NCBI RefSeq assembly: GCF_000344685.1
Contig: NW_006920413.1
Coordinates: 2,629,482 to 2,693,481 of the forward strand
Reading direction: 5' to 3'
Source: Gloeophyllum trabeum ATCC 11539
Taxonomy: Eukaryota > Basidiomycota > Agaricomycetes > Gloeophyllales > Gloeophyllaceae
Length of the DNA: 64,000 nt
The first letter of the stretch is position 1. Each line of letters begins with the position of its first letter. Below, in pieces: positions 11,385-23,400 of this stretch. Made by a program: the position numbers and the translations under genes. Below the pieces are notes generated by a model that saw only the letters and a list, made by a program, of their open reading frames with translations, ran no database searches and was not told the DNA's origin.

Positions 11385-11798
11385 TTTACTTAATACGGCT
11401 GGGTCCAGTTATTTTTAGTGACGCGGCCGGAGGGGTCGGAGGTCACATGATATTCTTCTCGAAAAGGTAATATTTGGTCATGTTTACGCGGGGGCGCAAT
11501 AGCAAAGACGGCTGTCAGCACTCCAGGCGAGGCATATATAGCTAGCGACTCTAGCGATATGCTGCTGCACCGGCAGCCATTCAAGGCTCTGTATTTGGCG
11601 TATCATGCAGTCACTACCGCTTTCATCACTTTGCCCGCCTGGACTATTATCTATGCTCCTCCCTTCTTTCGACCAAGACCGACGTGGTCGTTATGGAGAA
11701 CTGTCTGCGTGAAATTGTTACGAAGAGCGGGCAGAATAGCGTCCAGGTATGCTAGTTCGCGATTCCCGACAATATTGAGAGCTGACGTCTCTCTGTGA
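11385..11798 (+). repeat. Exact copy of the esterase 5' region, right of the gap
   Basis: Identical to 10249-10662. Here the sequence continues without break into the rest of the hydrolase gene, so this is the copy that belongs to the gene annotated at 11559-12793. Confidence 0.85.
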
Positions 11799-12793
11799 TG
11801 AAGAATGGGGGCGGGCGGCCCTAGTGCTGATTGTTACGCCTTAGTCGCCGACGCAAAAGGCAATTGGGTAGAGCCCGTTCCAGAAAATTTTATCGTAGGC
11901 GGTATCTGTTCCATGGCAGTGGCTGCTGGCCTGCACCCCGTCCGTCTACCGGGATACTGGTTGGACAGGGATGGCTCGGACATTCCTGCTGGGACGCCAG
12001 CCGCCAGCGGTGAGAAAGTAATTTATCACCTTCACGGAGGGGGGTATGTCGCCCACTCTGCAAATCCCAGCGACCCCACTGCCAATATTGGTCGAGGACT
12101 GATGAAGCACTGCGCCGCGGTCCGGCGAGTCTTCTCGATCGAGTACCGCCTTAGTTCAGTCACTGAGGGACGATACTGCAACCCGTTTCCTGCTGCACTC
12201 ATAGACGCATTGACGGGGTATCACTATCTTGTGAACACCTTGGGCTTTCGAGCGGAGGATGTTATACTTGAGGGCGACTCAGCAGGAGGCCATCTTGCTC
12301 TGGCACTCGTACGGTATCTTTTGGAAAACAAAAACGACACCCATGTGGCGACGCTCTCCCTTCCTAGCCGTCTGATTCTCCTGTCACCCTGGGTAGATCT
12401 CAGCACCTTGCACGAGACCCAGGACTCGTCCTTCTTCCAGTGCTCCAATACAGACTACATCGATCATGGGATGTGCATGAAAAAGTCGAGATCTTTGTGG
12501 GGCCATTTGGTTCCGCGGCAGCTGAGATCAACCCTTACCTCTCGCCGGCTTCCCCGCACCCGTCCTTGACCATCTCGTTCAAAGGTTACCCTAAGACTTT
12601 CATCACCGCTGGCGGGGCCGAGATACTTAGGGATCAAATCCGCACTTTGAGGGATCGAATGGTGAAAGACTTGGGTAATGGCGTATTGTACTATGAGCCT
12701 CCGGACGCCGTCCACGACTACACGGTTTTCAGATTCCACGAGCCCGAGAGGACGGAGACCTTTAGCAGGATTGGTGAATGGCTTTTAGCATAA
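11559..12793 (+). CDS. Alpha/beta hydrolase (HSL-type esterase), frameshifted
   Basis: Exon 1 (11559-11746) encodes an N-terminal hydrophobic, probably membrane-anchoring segment. A 57-nt intron (11747-11803) leads to exon 2. The catalytic domain has the oxyanion motif HLHGGGY, the nucleophile motif GDSAGG and the late acid and base region (LRDRM, then DAVHDY), as in the alpha/beta-hydrolase-3 family. The frame is broken at the GGG run 12468-12470: YIDHG is in one frame, and the continuation (KVEIFVGPFG through to the stop at 12791-12793) is in another. One missing G would explain it, and the intact paralogue at 14143-15396 aligns across the break. No intron fits there. Whether this is a sequencing error beside a gap or a real loss of function cannot be decided here. 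Substrate unknown. Confidence 0.8.
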
Positions 12794-13222
12794 TGGTGCT
12801 TGTCATTACCTTAATCTTTGGCGTAACTCTGCTTGCTGCATGGATACTCATGCCGTTCTCTCGTTTAGCCTGCAGTTCGGCTCGTCGGGTATCCCCTCCG
12901 TAAAGGGAAATACATCCGCTCCCTTGAACTCCCACACTTGCGACCGTGTCGGACGTCTGCCGCACCAGGTCTACGTATCTGCTCTTCGGGCATGCGCTGA
13001 AATCATGCCGTCGGGACGGATTCCAATTCAGTCTGAGCCATCGATCGCGTAGCGCGTAGTCCTACCTCTGCTTTCAATTCAGCCGGAGAGCGCGTTCCTT
13101 ACCGGGCGGGAGCGCGCCTAAGCGGCGATTATGACAGCCTTGAGTCTTCCCTCTGGGCTTATAAGTCGTGGTGTAACAGGAAAGACGGGTAAACTCAACA
13201 TTTCAAGACAATCCTCCCAACC
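12794..13222. other. Intergenic region
   Basis: No gene seen. It holds the 3' end of the hydrolase and the promoter of the phosphatase gene. Confidence 0.4.
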
Positions 13223-14008
13223 ATGTATCTCGCCGTTGTAACAACAGTAGCAGCAATTGTCCCCATCCAAGACCAACCAATCGAGCAAAAAGTGAGTCCC
13301 AGCGAGCGTGCGCTTCGTACTCGGACTGAAATGAATCCGTCTCAGTATCCTCCCGAGGCGGACAAACCGCTCTCGATGCGACGTTCTGTCACACTTGACG
13401 ACGATTACTTTGAACGGCGCGAGCTCCGCCTGATCTGCACACAAAAGATAGCCCTTGATGACTTCCTCCCCCAAGAGAACGAGATCATCCCCCGCCTCTA
13501 CCTTTGCGACCTCTATACCGCCACCTGCCCCAAGGTCCACGATCGTCTCGGCATCACGCATGTCCTGTCAGCAGTCCGCCGCCCGTGGTTCAGCTTTCCA
13601 CCACCGGTCCAGCATTTGAATGTACCCATCGAGGACACCGGGTCGGCCAATCTGCTAGCATATCTCGACGCCGCAGTGGCCTGGCTGCACCGCTCGCTCT
13701 GCAGCTCCACGAGCGCGAGGGTCATGGTACACTGCGTGTGGGGAATGAGCAGGAGTGCCAGTATTGTCGTTGCATACCTCATCGTGAAGTACCACATGAC
13801 CCTGGATAACGCCCTTGCTTGGGTGCGGCTGAAGCGAACGGTGGTCAGGCCAAACCACGGGTTTATGGCGCAGTTGGAGATTTTCGAGATGCAGACGCGC
13901 GAGCGGGAGAGGAGAAAGGCATTCGCGAGGGCTAGGAGTGAAAAGCGGATGTTAGTCGAGGAGTCCGCACACGTACAGCATATAGAAACCGCTTCATTGC
14001 CGACGTAG
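13223..14008 (+). CDS. Dual-specificity protein phosphatase
   Basis: A single open frame of 261 codons. The catalytic loop HCVWGMSRSAS matches the HCxxGxxR signature (nucleophile Cys171, phosphate-binding Arg177). The general acid is probably the Asp in VPIEDTGSANLL (about residue 138). The order ITHVLSA, then the Asp loop, then HCxxGxSRS, then LVIVKYH-like and RPNHGFMAQL segments is the normal layout of an atypical, MAP-kinase-phosphatase-like DSP domain without a MAPK-docking domain. The C-terminus is a charged, Arg-rich helix. A second in-frame ATG at 13331 (MNPSQYPPEADKP) begins the better conserved-looking part and may be the real start. The gene lies between two related hydrolases that point toward it. 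Confidence 0.87.
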   Translation: MYLAVVTTVAAIVPIQDQPIEQKVSPSERALRTRTEMNPSQYPPEADKPLSMRRSVTLDDDYFERRELRLICTQKIALDDFLPQENEIIPRLYLCDLYTATCPKVHDRLGITHVLSAVRRPWFSFPPPVQHLNVPIEDTGSANLLAYLDAAVAWLHRSLCSSTSARVMVHCVWGMSRSASIVVAYLIVKYHMTLDNALAWVRLKRTVVRPNHGFMAQLEIFEMQTRERERRKAFARARSEKRMLVEESAHVQHIETASLPT

Positions 14009-14142
14009 CCTTGCAAAAACTACGTGTATCCCAAATTGTAAAACAATATGTACGACCAAGCAACATTGGGTGACTGTTCCGCTGCAACCGTCAGCGTGAG
14101 CGCCAAGTTCACTAACCGAGAGCGAGGATGGACTGACCAAAA

Positions 14143-15396
14143 CTAATACCGCGCCAGCCACCGCCCAATCTCATTCCATGAATTTGTTCGCTCCGGCTCT
14201 AACCACGTCATGTTCAAGAAATCGTGGATGGCATCCGGAGGCTCGTAATACGCAACGTCCTCTTCACCAAGATCCCGAACCATCCTATCCCTCAGGACAT
14301 GGATTTGATCGCGAAACACCTCCGAACCGCCACAAAGGAGGAAAGTGCTCGGAAAGCCTTTGAACGAAACCTCGAGCTCCGGATGTGTCGATGCCGGAGA
14401 GATATATTCATTGACTTCGGCCTCCGAAAGACCGAAGGGTCCGCAGAAATATTCCGCTTTCTTTGGGATGTCGACCCCGTCTATGTAATCCGTGCTGGCA
14501 AATTCAACCCATGACGAACCGGGTACCGCGCGAACGGGGCTCATATCGCACCAGGGCGATATGAGCAATAACCTCCCTGGAGGGGCGGGGATCTCCACGT
14601 CTGGACGTCCTTGGTTGTCCACGAGATAGCGAGTCAATGCAAGAGCCAAGTTACCCCCAGCTGAATCACCATCGACGATAATGTCTGCTGGGTTAAATCC
14701 AACGGTATGCACCAGGTAATAATACCCCGACAAAGCATCTATCAGTTGCGTGGGGAATGGATTGACGGCCTTGCCCTCAGGCGTTAAAGTGAGTCGGTAC
14801 TCGATCGAAAATACACGTTGGATTGGCTGGTGTCGCTCGAGCAACCCTCGACTAATGCCAGCGGTCGGGTCTGAAGGGCTAGCCGAGAGGAAAACATAAG
14901 CCCCCCCGTGGAGGTGGAATACCACCTTTTCGCCCGGGTGAGGTGGCGCACCGAAGGGGATGTCATGACCCTCCTTATCAATCCAGTAGCCCGGGAGGCG
15001 TATGGGTTTCTCACCGGCGACGGTCGCCATTTCTCGGATACGCCCAACGAGGAGCTGTTCAGGGAGGGGGTCTATCCAGTCCCCCTTCTCTCCAGGAGCA
15101 ATAGCTCTATGGTCCGGGAACTCCAACAACCTGACTGGCCTACCGAATGGCGAAATCAGTCCAGGTCCAGTAAGTAGAGGTATGTGTGCTTACATCCTGC
15201 CCAGGGAAGAGATATGTTGCCACCATCTAATCATGATCATGCGCTTCAGGCTCCATCCTCTCTTGATGCGCATAAATGGCGGCGTGTATATGACGAGCCA
15301 TAGTGGTAGGCGCACGAATAAAGTGGTGAACGTATCGCACAACAAGAAAAGAGTCTTGAAACTTAAAGGTTGGCGATGGATGCTGAAGAGCATCAT
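14143..15396 (-). CDS. Alpha/beta hydrolase (HSL-type esterase), intact paralogue
   Basis: Exon 1 (15396-15194) encodes a start Met followed by hydrophobic stretches (LFLLCDTFTTLFV, LPLWLVIYTPP), likely an N-terminal membrane anchor. A 54-nt intron (15193-15140) is removed in frame, giving GRMPVRLLEFPDH. The catalytic domain has HLHGGAYV (oxyanion hole), GDSAGGNLA (nucleophile Ser), and a late Asp and His (VFRDQ region and DAIHDF). It aligns along its whole length with the frameshifted hydrolase at 11559-12793, including the intron position, so the two are a recent-looking inverted duplicate pair. About 395 residues. Similar fungal enzymes deacetylate sterols or small esters, but the substrate here cannot be inferred. 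Confidence 0.9.
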
Positions 15397-15944
15397 GGAG
15401 AGACGGCGGGATCGAAGCGGGACCTCAAGTGAACTTCACCGCCCAAAGCCGTCATATAGCAGCTGTTACCGCCATGGGAGGATGTGCATTAACCATATTG
15501 TCGCCGTGGCCGATCTATATGCAGGCATGTGTACGTCGGGGGCCCGATAGCGTACGTTCTGTTATTCACCACGGACATAACATATGCCGAGAGTAAGTAC
15601 GCAGTCGAATTACCAAGAAGTCACCTCGAGCATCCCTTGGACCCTTGGTGCCGGATCCCCCAGAATATCACCGCCACTGACCGACGCCTAAAGTCACCGC
15701 AACTTGCTATCACCATCGTCCACGCGTGGGGCGTTCATAAGGATAATTATATACAGCAACCCCCTTGTTGGCATATATACTTCGCAGAATTTTGCTTATC
15801 TAGCAATCCCCCGTGCGAACTGTGACTTCAAAAGTGACAGTGTTTCCCTGGACGGTCTGCTGCACCGCACCGCGGACCTGTCATCACGGATGGATTTGCG
15901 TGCATACATGTACTTTCAAGTACTACCGGTAAGCCATAACATTT
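15397..15944. other. Intergenic region
   Basis: No gene recognised; promoter side of the minus-strand hydrolase. Contains AT-rich TATATAC-like stretches near 15750-15780. Confidence 0.4.
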
Positions 15945-16149
15945 CAGCCGTTTGCAGATCGTTAGGCCATCACTTCAGAAAGTCACATATAGTCGGAGTG
16001 TATCGGACATGGTGCCAGGGACGTCCCAGGAATTAAAAGAAGTCCAAATGGTCTGATATTGGGGCCTCGGGGACTTGAATTCCCCTCTCCGACATGGTCC
16101 GACTGTAAATGATTTTCAAGAAATGGGCCCATCAAACTGCAAACGGCTG
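15945..16149. mobile_element. MITE copy 2 (CAGCCGTTTGCA family)
   Basis: A 205-bp element with the same perfect 12-bp ends as copy 1 and a TT dinucleotide on both sides. About 100 bp of the interior (around 16013-16120) matches copy 1 in reverse complement, including the blocks GTCCGACTGTAAATGATTTT and CTCGGGGACTTGAA. No coding capacity. Confidence 0.75.
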
Positions 16150-16998
16150 TTAGCTCGAGCACTGGCAGGATGAGATACTTAGTCCGCTGGCTTTACGCGA
16201 TTCCTTCCGTATTAGGCAGGTATGGCTCGGAGGTTCCCGGGTGTTAATGAGGACCACTCCCGATATCCAGTAGAGCGACGGCGGGGCTGCTTTCTTTTAG
16301 CCATGGCATCTCACATTCTTCATTCCTCCCACAGCTGGATGAGGCTGAGAGTGAAAACTGGCCTGAAAGAGTGCCTCAGCCTCCCCCCTTGGGAAGCCAT
16401 CCATGCAGCAGGAGGTCTGTCACTGCATTCGCGGAGACTTGACGTGGACCTTGCACTCTTCCCGTGAGACCACACACTGTGACACAGCCACTTTGAGCTT
16501 TGTCACACATGTAGCCCAGCCTGAGGTTGCTGAATAGGAAAGTTTTGGAAAAGTATAACAATCCGGGTTGATGCCAGTAAGAACCGTCATACGTCATAAG
16601 TAAGGGGAGTTGCTGTATCCTCAGGGCGGTGTCCTACATTAATCCCGTCTAATTTGTGTGTATATATTGCTATCTCTGTCGATATCCTCAGACTAGCCAC
16701 ATCATTTGGCAATAGCCTATACGAGCCTGTCCGACGCCACGCAGCATCAATATTTCGAGCATCCCACAGCAGGCACGGGATCCCAGGACGCCATAAGTCC
16801 GGCCGTTGCAAGTGGCTGACACCCAGAGGTCAAGGACTGCCCAATGTACACAACATCAACAACATTCCGTCTGCGGAAATCTCGATGAATTGTATGAGGT
16901 ATTCCAGACCATGATAGCAAATGACAAGCAAGCACGATAACAACATGGGCAATGTGACGACGGTCCGTTCCTTGAGCACTTATTCCGGGTCGCAAGAT
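16150..16998. other. Intergenic region
   Basis: Short frames on both strands without motifs; no gene supported. The right end includes the 3' untranslated region of the G-alpha gene. Confidence 0.4.
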
Positions 16999-19108
16999 TC
17001 ACGGCAAAAGATCGGCTTCTTTTAAATATCTCCTGAGAATGCCCTCTCGCACTTAAGGTAGAGGAAGTGAGCGAGCAGCATCATTGTCGGGACGCCATCT
17101 TCAAGTGAAGCCCGATTGCGGAGATAGGCAGCTTACCTGTATCAAGGGTCATCTTCGTAGCTTTTGTGTCCTAGCGCCGGAAAGGGGCAGGTGAGGGGAC
17201 GATGGAGCTCACATAAGGTGGACGTACTGTAACGGATGTAAGGAATGCGTAGAACCCCCTGGGCTCGGGAGAATTATGCTTTTGCAGTTCTCCAAATTTC
17301 TGCTTGAAAACTGACGTAGATGATTCAGCTACAGCGACGCCGCTGAACAGAGATGATGCGCACAGTCTGCAACGCTACGTGCTTCGTTCGGCCTCTTACC
17401 ATATCCCGGAATGTAGTCCTTAGCATGGACTGCGCCTCCGTAAGGGCTCAACTTCTTTTCCAGAAGATCGTACTTGTTGAGAAATAAAATGAGTTGCACA
17501 CCCGCTAGTAACGGACAAGCGCAGAGGCCTTTCCATAGAAGCAGACTGTCGTCCAGACGGTTGACTCGACGATCCTCGGCAAGGGATTCGTCGAAGCAAG
17601 ATATGGGGGCTACAAATATGATTGCGTTGATGTCGTCAAAGTATGGGTACCATGCCGCCCTCTTTGCAACGTCAACCCTATTAGAAATACAGGGTAACAA
17701 TGATGCTACTCACGCAGGATCGCGAACCTCCCACATCATAGAGGATCCATTCCCGACCCTGTTCGCTACCTGTGACACAAAGTGGATATAGTAATGTCAG
17801 GCGCCGGCCCGCGCACCTCTGTGGAAGAAAGCACACCTCGTTCAAACTTCAGACGGTGTTCCTGCACCCCTACCGTGCGCAGCCGAGCACGAACCACGTC
17901 GTCGTCTGAAGGTTCGTAATCTTGACTCGCAATGCGATCAATGTCGTTCAGGAAGCTAGAAACGAAGGTCACTAAGCCCCCGAGTACTGACGATTTTCGT
18001 TGACGCACAATCCAGGCGCATCCTCCAGTCGTAACCTGCGTTTTATAAGAATACTCTGTACGGCTTCATCCGTCCAAAGAGCTTTGATGTCGTCTTTGCA
18101 CTGGGCAAGAACATCAGTGGTCTCGTCATCGATATCTCTGGGTCGCTTCATGTTTCGCTTCTGGAGCCGTCTTCCTGCTTGATCATCGTCCTCGTACTTC
18201 TCATCCAGGTTTTCCTGTGAGCGTGCGTCCATTGACAAGCGCGGTCGCACCTTGTCCAGTGCGGCTTTCCAACCCGTACTGGAACGAATGAAAAATTCGC
18301 GTGGTCTGTGAGGGTTGGGCTGTAGCTCCGTAAGAATGGTGTTTTCAGTCCTAGACTGAACCTGCTCCGTGAATGGCGCCGCCGACGTAACAGCAGTAAA
18401 CGTGTCCTCGGTTGCAGCAGACCCCAAGCGCGCTTCGAGGTCTCTCTGGACGCGCTGCAGCGGTTGCAAACGTTGCTTCAGAAGCTTATGGTACTCCGAC
18501 ACAGGTGTCCGGAAACGTAGTGAGGGATCGGATGCAACACGAGGAATGCGTACCCGAGAGCTGGAGCCGGAGCTTAAGGGATAGGCATCCTCGTCATCAT
18601 CGTGACCGGTAGGTAACGGCAGGTGCATTGACCTCGGAGATGCCGGGGACGTGGGCTGGGCCATCTCCTTCGTCAGAAGGTCCACTATAGTGTTCACCGA
18701 GCGAACGAGGTTTAGTTGAATGACCGCACGCCATGACACTCGTTCTTCCGTCCACGCTCTATAGGCGTATGCAATCTGGAAGTCTTGCAAAGCCTATCAG
18801 CATCCAAGCTGGATATAGGAATCAGGTACGTACTCTTGATTGTCGTGGATTTGCCTGCTCTGCAATCAGCTCGACGCTCTGAAGGATGCGTAGCTGGACA
18901 CACCGCTTTCGCTCTGGCCAAGAAGCAAGACTCTGACAGCCTTTTTCTTCTTCTTTAAGGCCAGCCTGTCAGCCTTGATCTGTGCATCAATGTTCTCGCT
19001 GATCTTGCGCGCTCGTGTCTCATCCGACTCTCGCGCGACTCGCTGCTCATCTGTCTCATGCTCAGGCGGCGCCATGGCTGAGGCCAACGGGTCCTCCGCA
19101 GCCTCCAT
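16999..19108 (-). CDS. Divergent heterotrimeric G-protein alpha subunit
   Basis: G-alpha subunits are GTPases that relay signals from membrane receptors. The N-terminus (DPLASAMAPPEHETDEQ) leads to the P-loop GQSESGKST, split by short introns near 18850-18900. Then come NFQ-like FQIAYAYRAWTEERVSWR and a long inserted, Ser- and Arg-rich segment before the helical-domain end. Switch I reads DVVRARLRTVGVQE. Switch II reads EWILYDVGGSRS, with Ser where the catalytic Gln normally is. The base-specificity motif is FLNKYDLLEKKL, and the last G-box is LTSVTDTKATKM in place of TCATDT. The C-terminus is VREGILRRYLKEADLLP, stop TGA 17001-16999. It lacks an obvious N-terminal MGxxxS myristoylation site. 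I start at ATG 19108; 19141 is an alternative. Nine or so small exons are needed. Confidence 0.82.
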
Positions 19109-20420
19109 GAGGGACGGAAAGATAGAACGGAAGCTACGCATTTCAAGCTTGATAGCAGAAGGTGATGGCGCTACCGAGGATCCACAAGCATAATTGAGGG
19201 TTCGACAGCAATGCAGGAGGTATTGCCTGTTGTATATAGCTTGACCCGGCAACGAGTACACAGCGCCGTCACGTTCACTGCCGTTATGGCAGTCCGACTT
19301 CAATTATCATGGTTGGTGAGAAAGAGAAGTCGCACTGCTGTCTGCAAGATACGGCCACATCCCCATCCACGTGGCTGAGTAAGCGCTTCCAATGCACCCT
19401 ACTCCCGTCCTCTTGTTTTCCATTGGCCGACAAAAGTAGAATGTCTCCCAGGGACGCCAAAACGTAGACCAACGCAAGGTTTACTTCAACCGTTTCAGAC
19501 GAAGCCACGGAAGCTGTGTGACAACCGGTCTGTCAAACTTTCCGTGGCTACGCCTGAAGTGATTGATTGGACCAGCTTAGGAGTCGTTTCTTGATACTTG
19601 CAAGCCTTAGTATGGAGGGTGATTGTGATCGCTCACTAACGTCGTCACGATATCTGTCATAACGGCTTCTCTGGGGGAAATACATCTCCTGCATCCCGAA
19701 GTCTGAAAGGGATCAGCAACACAACCGGCGTCTCCGAAGTGATATGCAGTGTCCATCAGGTCACGCTTTCTACCTATGCTACGTGCTCCAATGATGCACG
19801 GCCTTCTACAGGGATTGCCACCTTGATTATCGTTATATCATACAATGCCGCCGCCTGCGCTAACGAAATGTAATGACGCCGCGAACGTAGTCGCGAGTAT
19901 GATCCAAGCAGAGCTGTGGTATCTCCCTGGTGGACTAGGTCGACTTCAGTGGCGTGAGCCGTTCTCGGGACTCGGAGACCCCATCAGTTGAAAACCTTCA
20001 ATTGTGTAGGAGCACTCATCCCTACCCAGGACGCATCCAGTAGGTCATAGTCAAAACCTTTGATCTGTAGACTGACAGTCGGTATTGATCTATATCGTTG
20101 CGGGAGACCAATCCCTTTGCGGATCTTGCGTACGTGGCTTTCTTGTACCACATTGTCTGCGATGGATCTAACGGATGGACCACTCGATACTTGATTAGGG
20201 TATGTGTTGAATGCACAAACAGAGGATCTAACTCAATTCGGCGATCTTAATCGTCGTTGTCCTGGCTCCATAGGCCAGTCGGGTGCCGCAGATGACGGGG
20301 TGCCAGTGAACGCGCAGCTTTGCTATGCATTCACCCGACTCCACCCGACGCATGCTCTATCAGTACTTTAGAATCCCTATCCCCAGGACCTCTTTTCCCC
20401 TCGGGTAAACTGCCGTCTCG
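19109..20420. other. Intergenic region between divergent genes
   Basis: About 1.3 kb between the G-alpha gene (minus) and the kinase gene (plus). It has no convincing coding signal and should contain both promoters. No TATA box could be placed with confidence. Confidence 0.45.
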
Positions 20421-23400
20421 ATGAGTGCTCGCCCTAGAACCTACGTCTCTCTAACCCCTTCCGCTAATGAAGACCTGTCTGAACTCTACCTCAAACTTCA
20501 GGATGCTACAAGACCACTTCGCTTGTACAAGGAAAGTGACATGCGCTCGCTATGCCTGTTGTGCAACTGACGCCAGAGGACAGAGGGCCTGTTTCCAGCT
20601 TCTCGACATCTGCGATAAATATTCGCATCGTGTTGCTAATGATTTGGTCACCATACATCTGTCTGATGTTTCCCAAGCGAGACGGTGTGTTATCGGGTGG
20701 TGTTATCCCGAATTGTGCTCTGCTGACAATTTTGTTTGAGCAGCTGGTACCAAGACTTACTCGGCTACATAGAAGAATGGGCAAACCTAGATGCACTCCA
20801 TCTACTCATATACGGGCCTTCGGTTGAGCAGACCTTGAAGCAGTTCAGCAATAGAGTCCCAAAGCACATGCGTGATACAGTGCGTTGTTACTAATTTTGT
20901 AATGTACCCGAATGTTGATGGGTTACCACCAGGTTCCCCAGCCGGACCTCCGGCGGAGGCTGGAGGAGTGTCTTCAAGAGTCAGATAGTCTGAAGGAGGT
21001 TATATTGGACGTCTTGTTGTCGGGACAGCACCTTCAGATGACCCTGAGCGTCGAAGAACTAAGCCAGCTTGTGAATCTGATCGACTGGGTATGCATCGTC
21101 GTTAGGGATATCCACCACATAGGCTCACAGAGTGCCGTGAAGGTTCTAGATGACACTGAACCGGATACGCACATCTACACTGTATGCTTGCAATCCCTTC
21201 GTGATCTTTGCAGTCGATCTCGTATTCTTCCCTGCTGCATCGGTATCGACGGCTCTCAGGCTGTCGAGAAGGGCGGCAATTCATACACAACGAGCGGCTC
21301 AGCCGATATTTACCGGGGCAAATTGGGATATGAAGATGTTGCTATCAAAGTCATGCGGTCATATGACGATGCACAGAACCGTGAAATGGAACGTGTAGGT
21401 CCAAGTTACCAATAGTCGCGATTACGCGTCGCTTCACGAGTTTCACAGATATTCTATGCAGAGGTAGTCACCTGGAAGCATCTGAGGCATCCGAACATCG
21501 TTCAACTTGTTGGCGTCTCGAGCATACAATTATACAACACGGTTGATTCACAAGGTGCCGCTTCCCGGTGCATGATATCACACTGGACAACACAGGGGAG
21601 CGTGACGGAATATCTCACTGAAAATCCCGTCGCCAATAGGCTCCAGTTGGTATGTGTGTATCTTTCCATATTAGCACAAACTCATCACGGCCGAAGACTC
21701 TGGATTGCATTTCAGGCCTGGGTTACCTTCACTCCATGGGTTTGGTGCACGGTGACCTGCGAGGCGTAGGTTAATGTGTTTTATCGTACCTTGCACGATC
21801 ACCAAGGCCCCACTGTTCTACAGGAGAATATCCTCGTTAATCATGATTCCCGCGCCTGTTTGTATGATTTCTCTCAGACGAGGTTGTGGTCGTATAAGGA
21901 CTCAGAAAGAACATCAATACCCAGTCCGAGTGCTGCCTCGGTCTGGTGGACCGCACCCGAACTGCTCAACGACAGTGGAACCCCGACCCCTCGAAGCGAT
22001 ATCTTCGCATTGGCCATGGTTATGCTTGAGGTATGTGTTGTGTAGTCTGGTCAATGAAAGCGACTTACGATAAATAGATCTTCACCGGAGATCGACCCTT
22101 CGCAGATCAGTACGCAGCGGTGCTGGATTATGTTGTGCTCGTCTATACGCAGTGCATTATTCCGGATCGACCCGAACTTACGCCTAACATCGGTCTCAGT
22201 GATGAGATTTGGCGACTTATGTCCAGATGCTGGGATCGCCAGCCCAGTAAACGACCGGGGCTGTCACACATCCTTTCTGTAGTCGAACGAGAAAACATGT
22301 TGTTCAAACGCCAGCGTTCGGTCATGAAATCACTCGGGCGCGACCCAAATGCACTCTACCGAAGCGCAAGCAGAGATTCCAACCCGTCGCCTTCAGCATC
22401 TCCAAGTCGCCGGAATATTGAGGAAGCTGCATTATCACTGGATGACTTACAGACGGTCAGCCGTATCTAAGCGTAATGACTAAGTCTTGCACTAATGAAG
22501 AGGTTGCGCAATCGATAGGCGTTGTCCCTCGTTGACCTACAAAGCCGCATCCACTCTCATGTCTTTCGTCGGCTTCAGGTGCAGTGTGCACTAGCTGAGA
22601 GACTCCCGTCCGAATACTCCATCAGTGAAGGGCTACAGAGACTAAGCGAGAATCCAGTGGCTGAAGGTGGCTTTGCCTTTCTATATCGCGGGCGATACAG
22701 GGGACGCGACGTTGCGATTAAGGTTCTTTCCAGGGCTATCAATGGACATGAGTCTAACGCCGTCAGGAAGGTCAGTCTCCTTTGCACCTTGCTAGATTAT
22801 GTTACTCGGCGTTCGGTAACACGCCTGCCTTTACAGAGATTCGTCCAAGAAGGCCTGATATGGAAGCAGTTGGATCACCGCAATATCGTAGAGTTCATCG
22901 GGGTGTCTGATACGAATCGACTTGGAATTCACACATATCGCGATCGACCTTGTCTTTGCCTAGTCAGCCAGTGGATGCATGGTGGAAATATGGTGGATCA
23001 CTTACGCGAAAATCCAGAAGAGGATCGGCTGCGACTGGTATGGCATCCAGCCAGGCTCGCACAGTCGCTCGGAAACGAACTGACTTGCTAAGGTTAGCTC
23101 GTTGACGTTGGGATGGGCTTGAATTATCTGCACTCGCTCAGTATTGCCCACGGGGATCTGAAAGGTGTACGTGAAGTCCCTTTGACCCCTCGAATCAACG
23201 TCTTAACCTAATGCCATGACACAGGTAAATGTTCTTATAGACCAGCGGGGCTGTGCAATGCTCGCGGACTTCGGGTTAACTAGGACGGCATACGACGCCA
23301 ACCTGAATATTGTCAGCCACGTCTTATCAAGTTCCGAAATGGCGGGGACATGGAAATGGATGGCTCCCGAAATTTTGTGGCCGACTGACCACGGCTGTCA

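Noticed and set aside
10659..11393. A long open frame over the N run
   Set aside because: It is made of undetermined bases and has no biological meaning.
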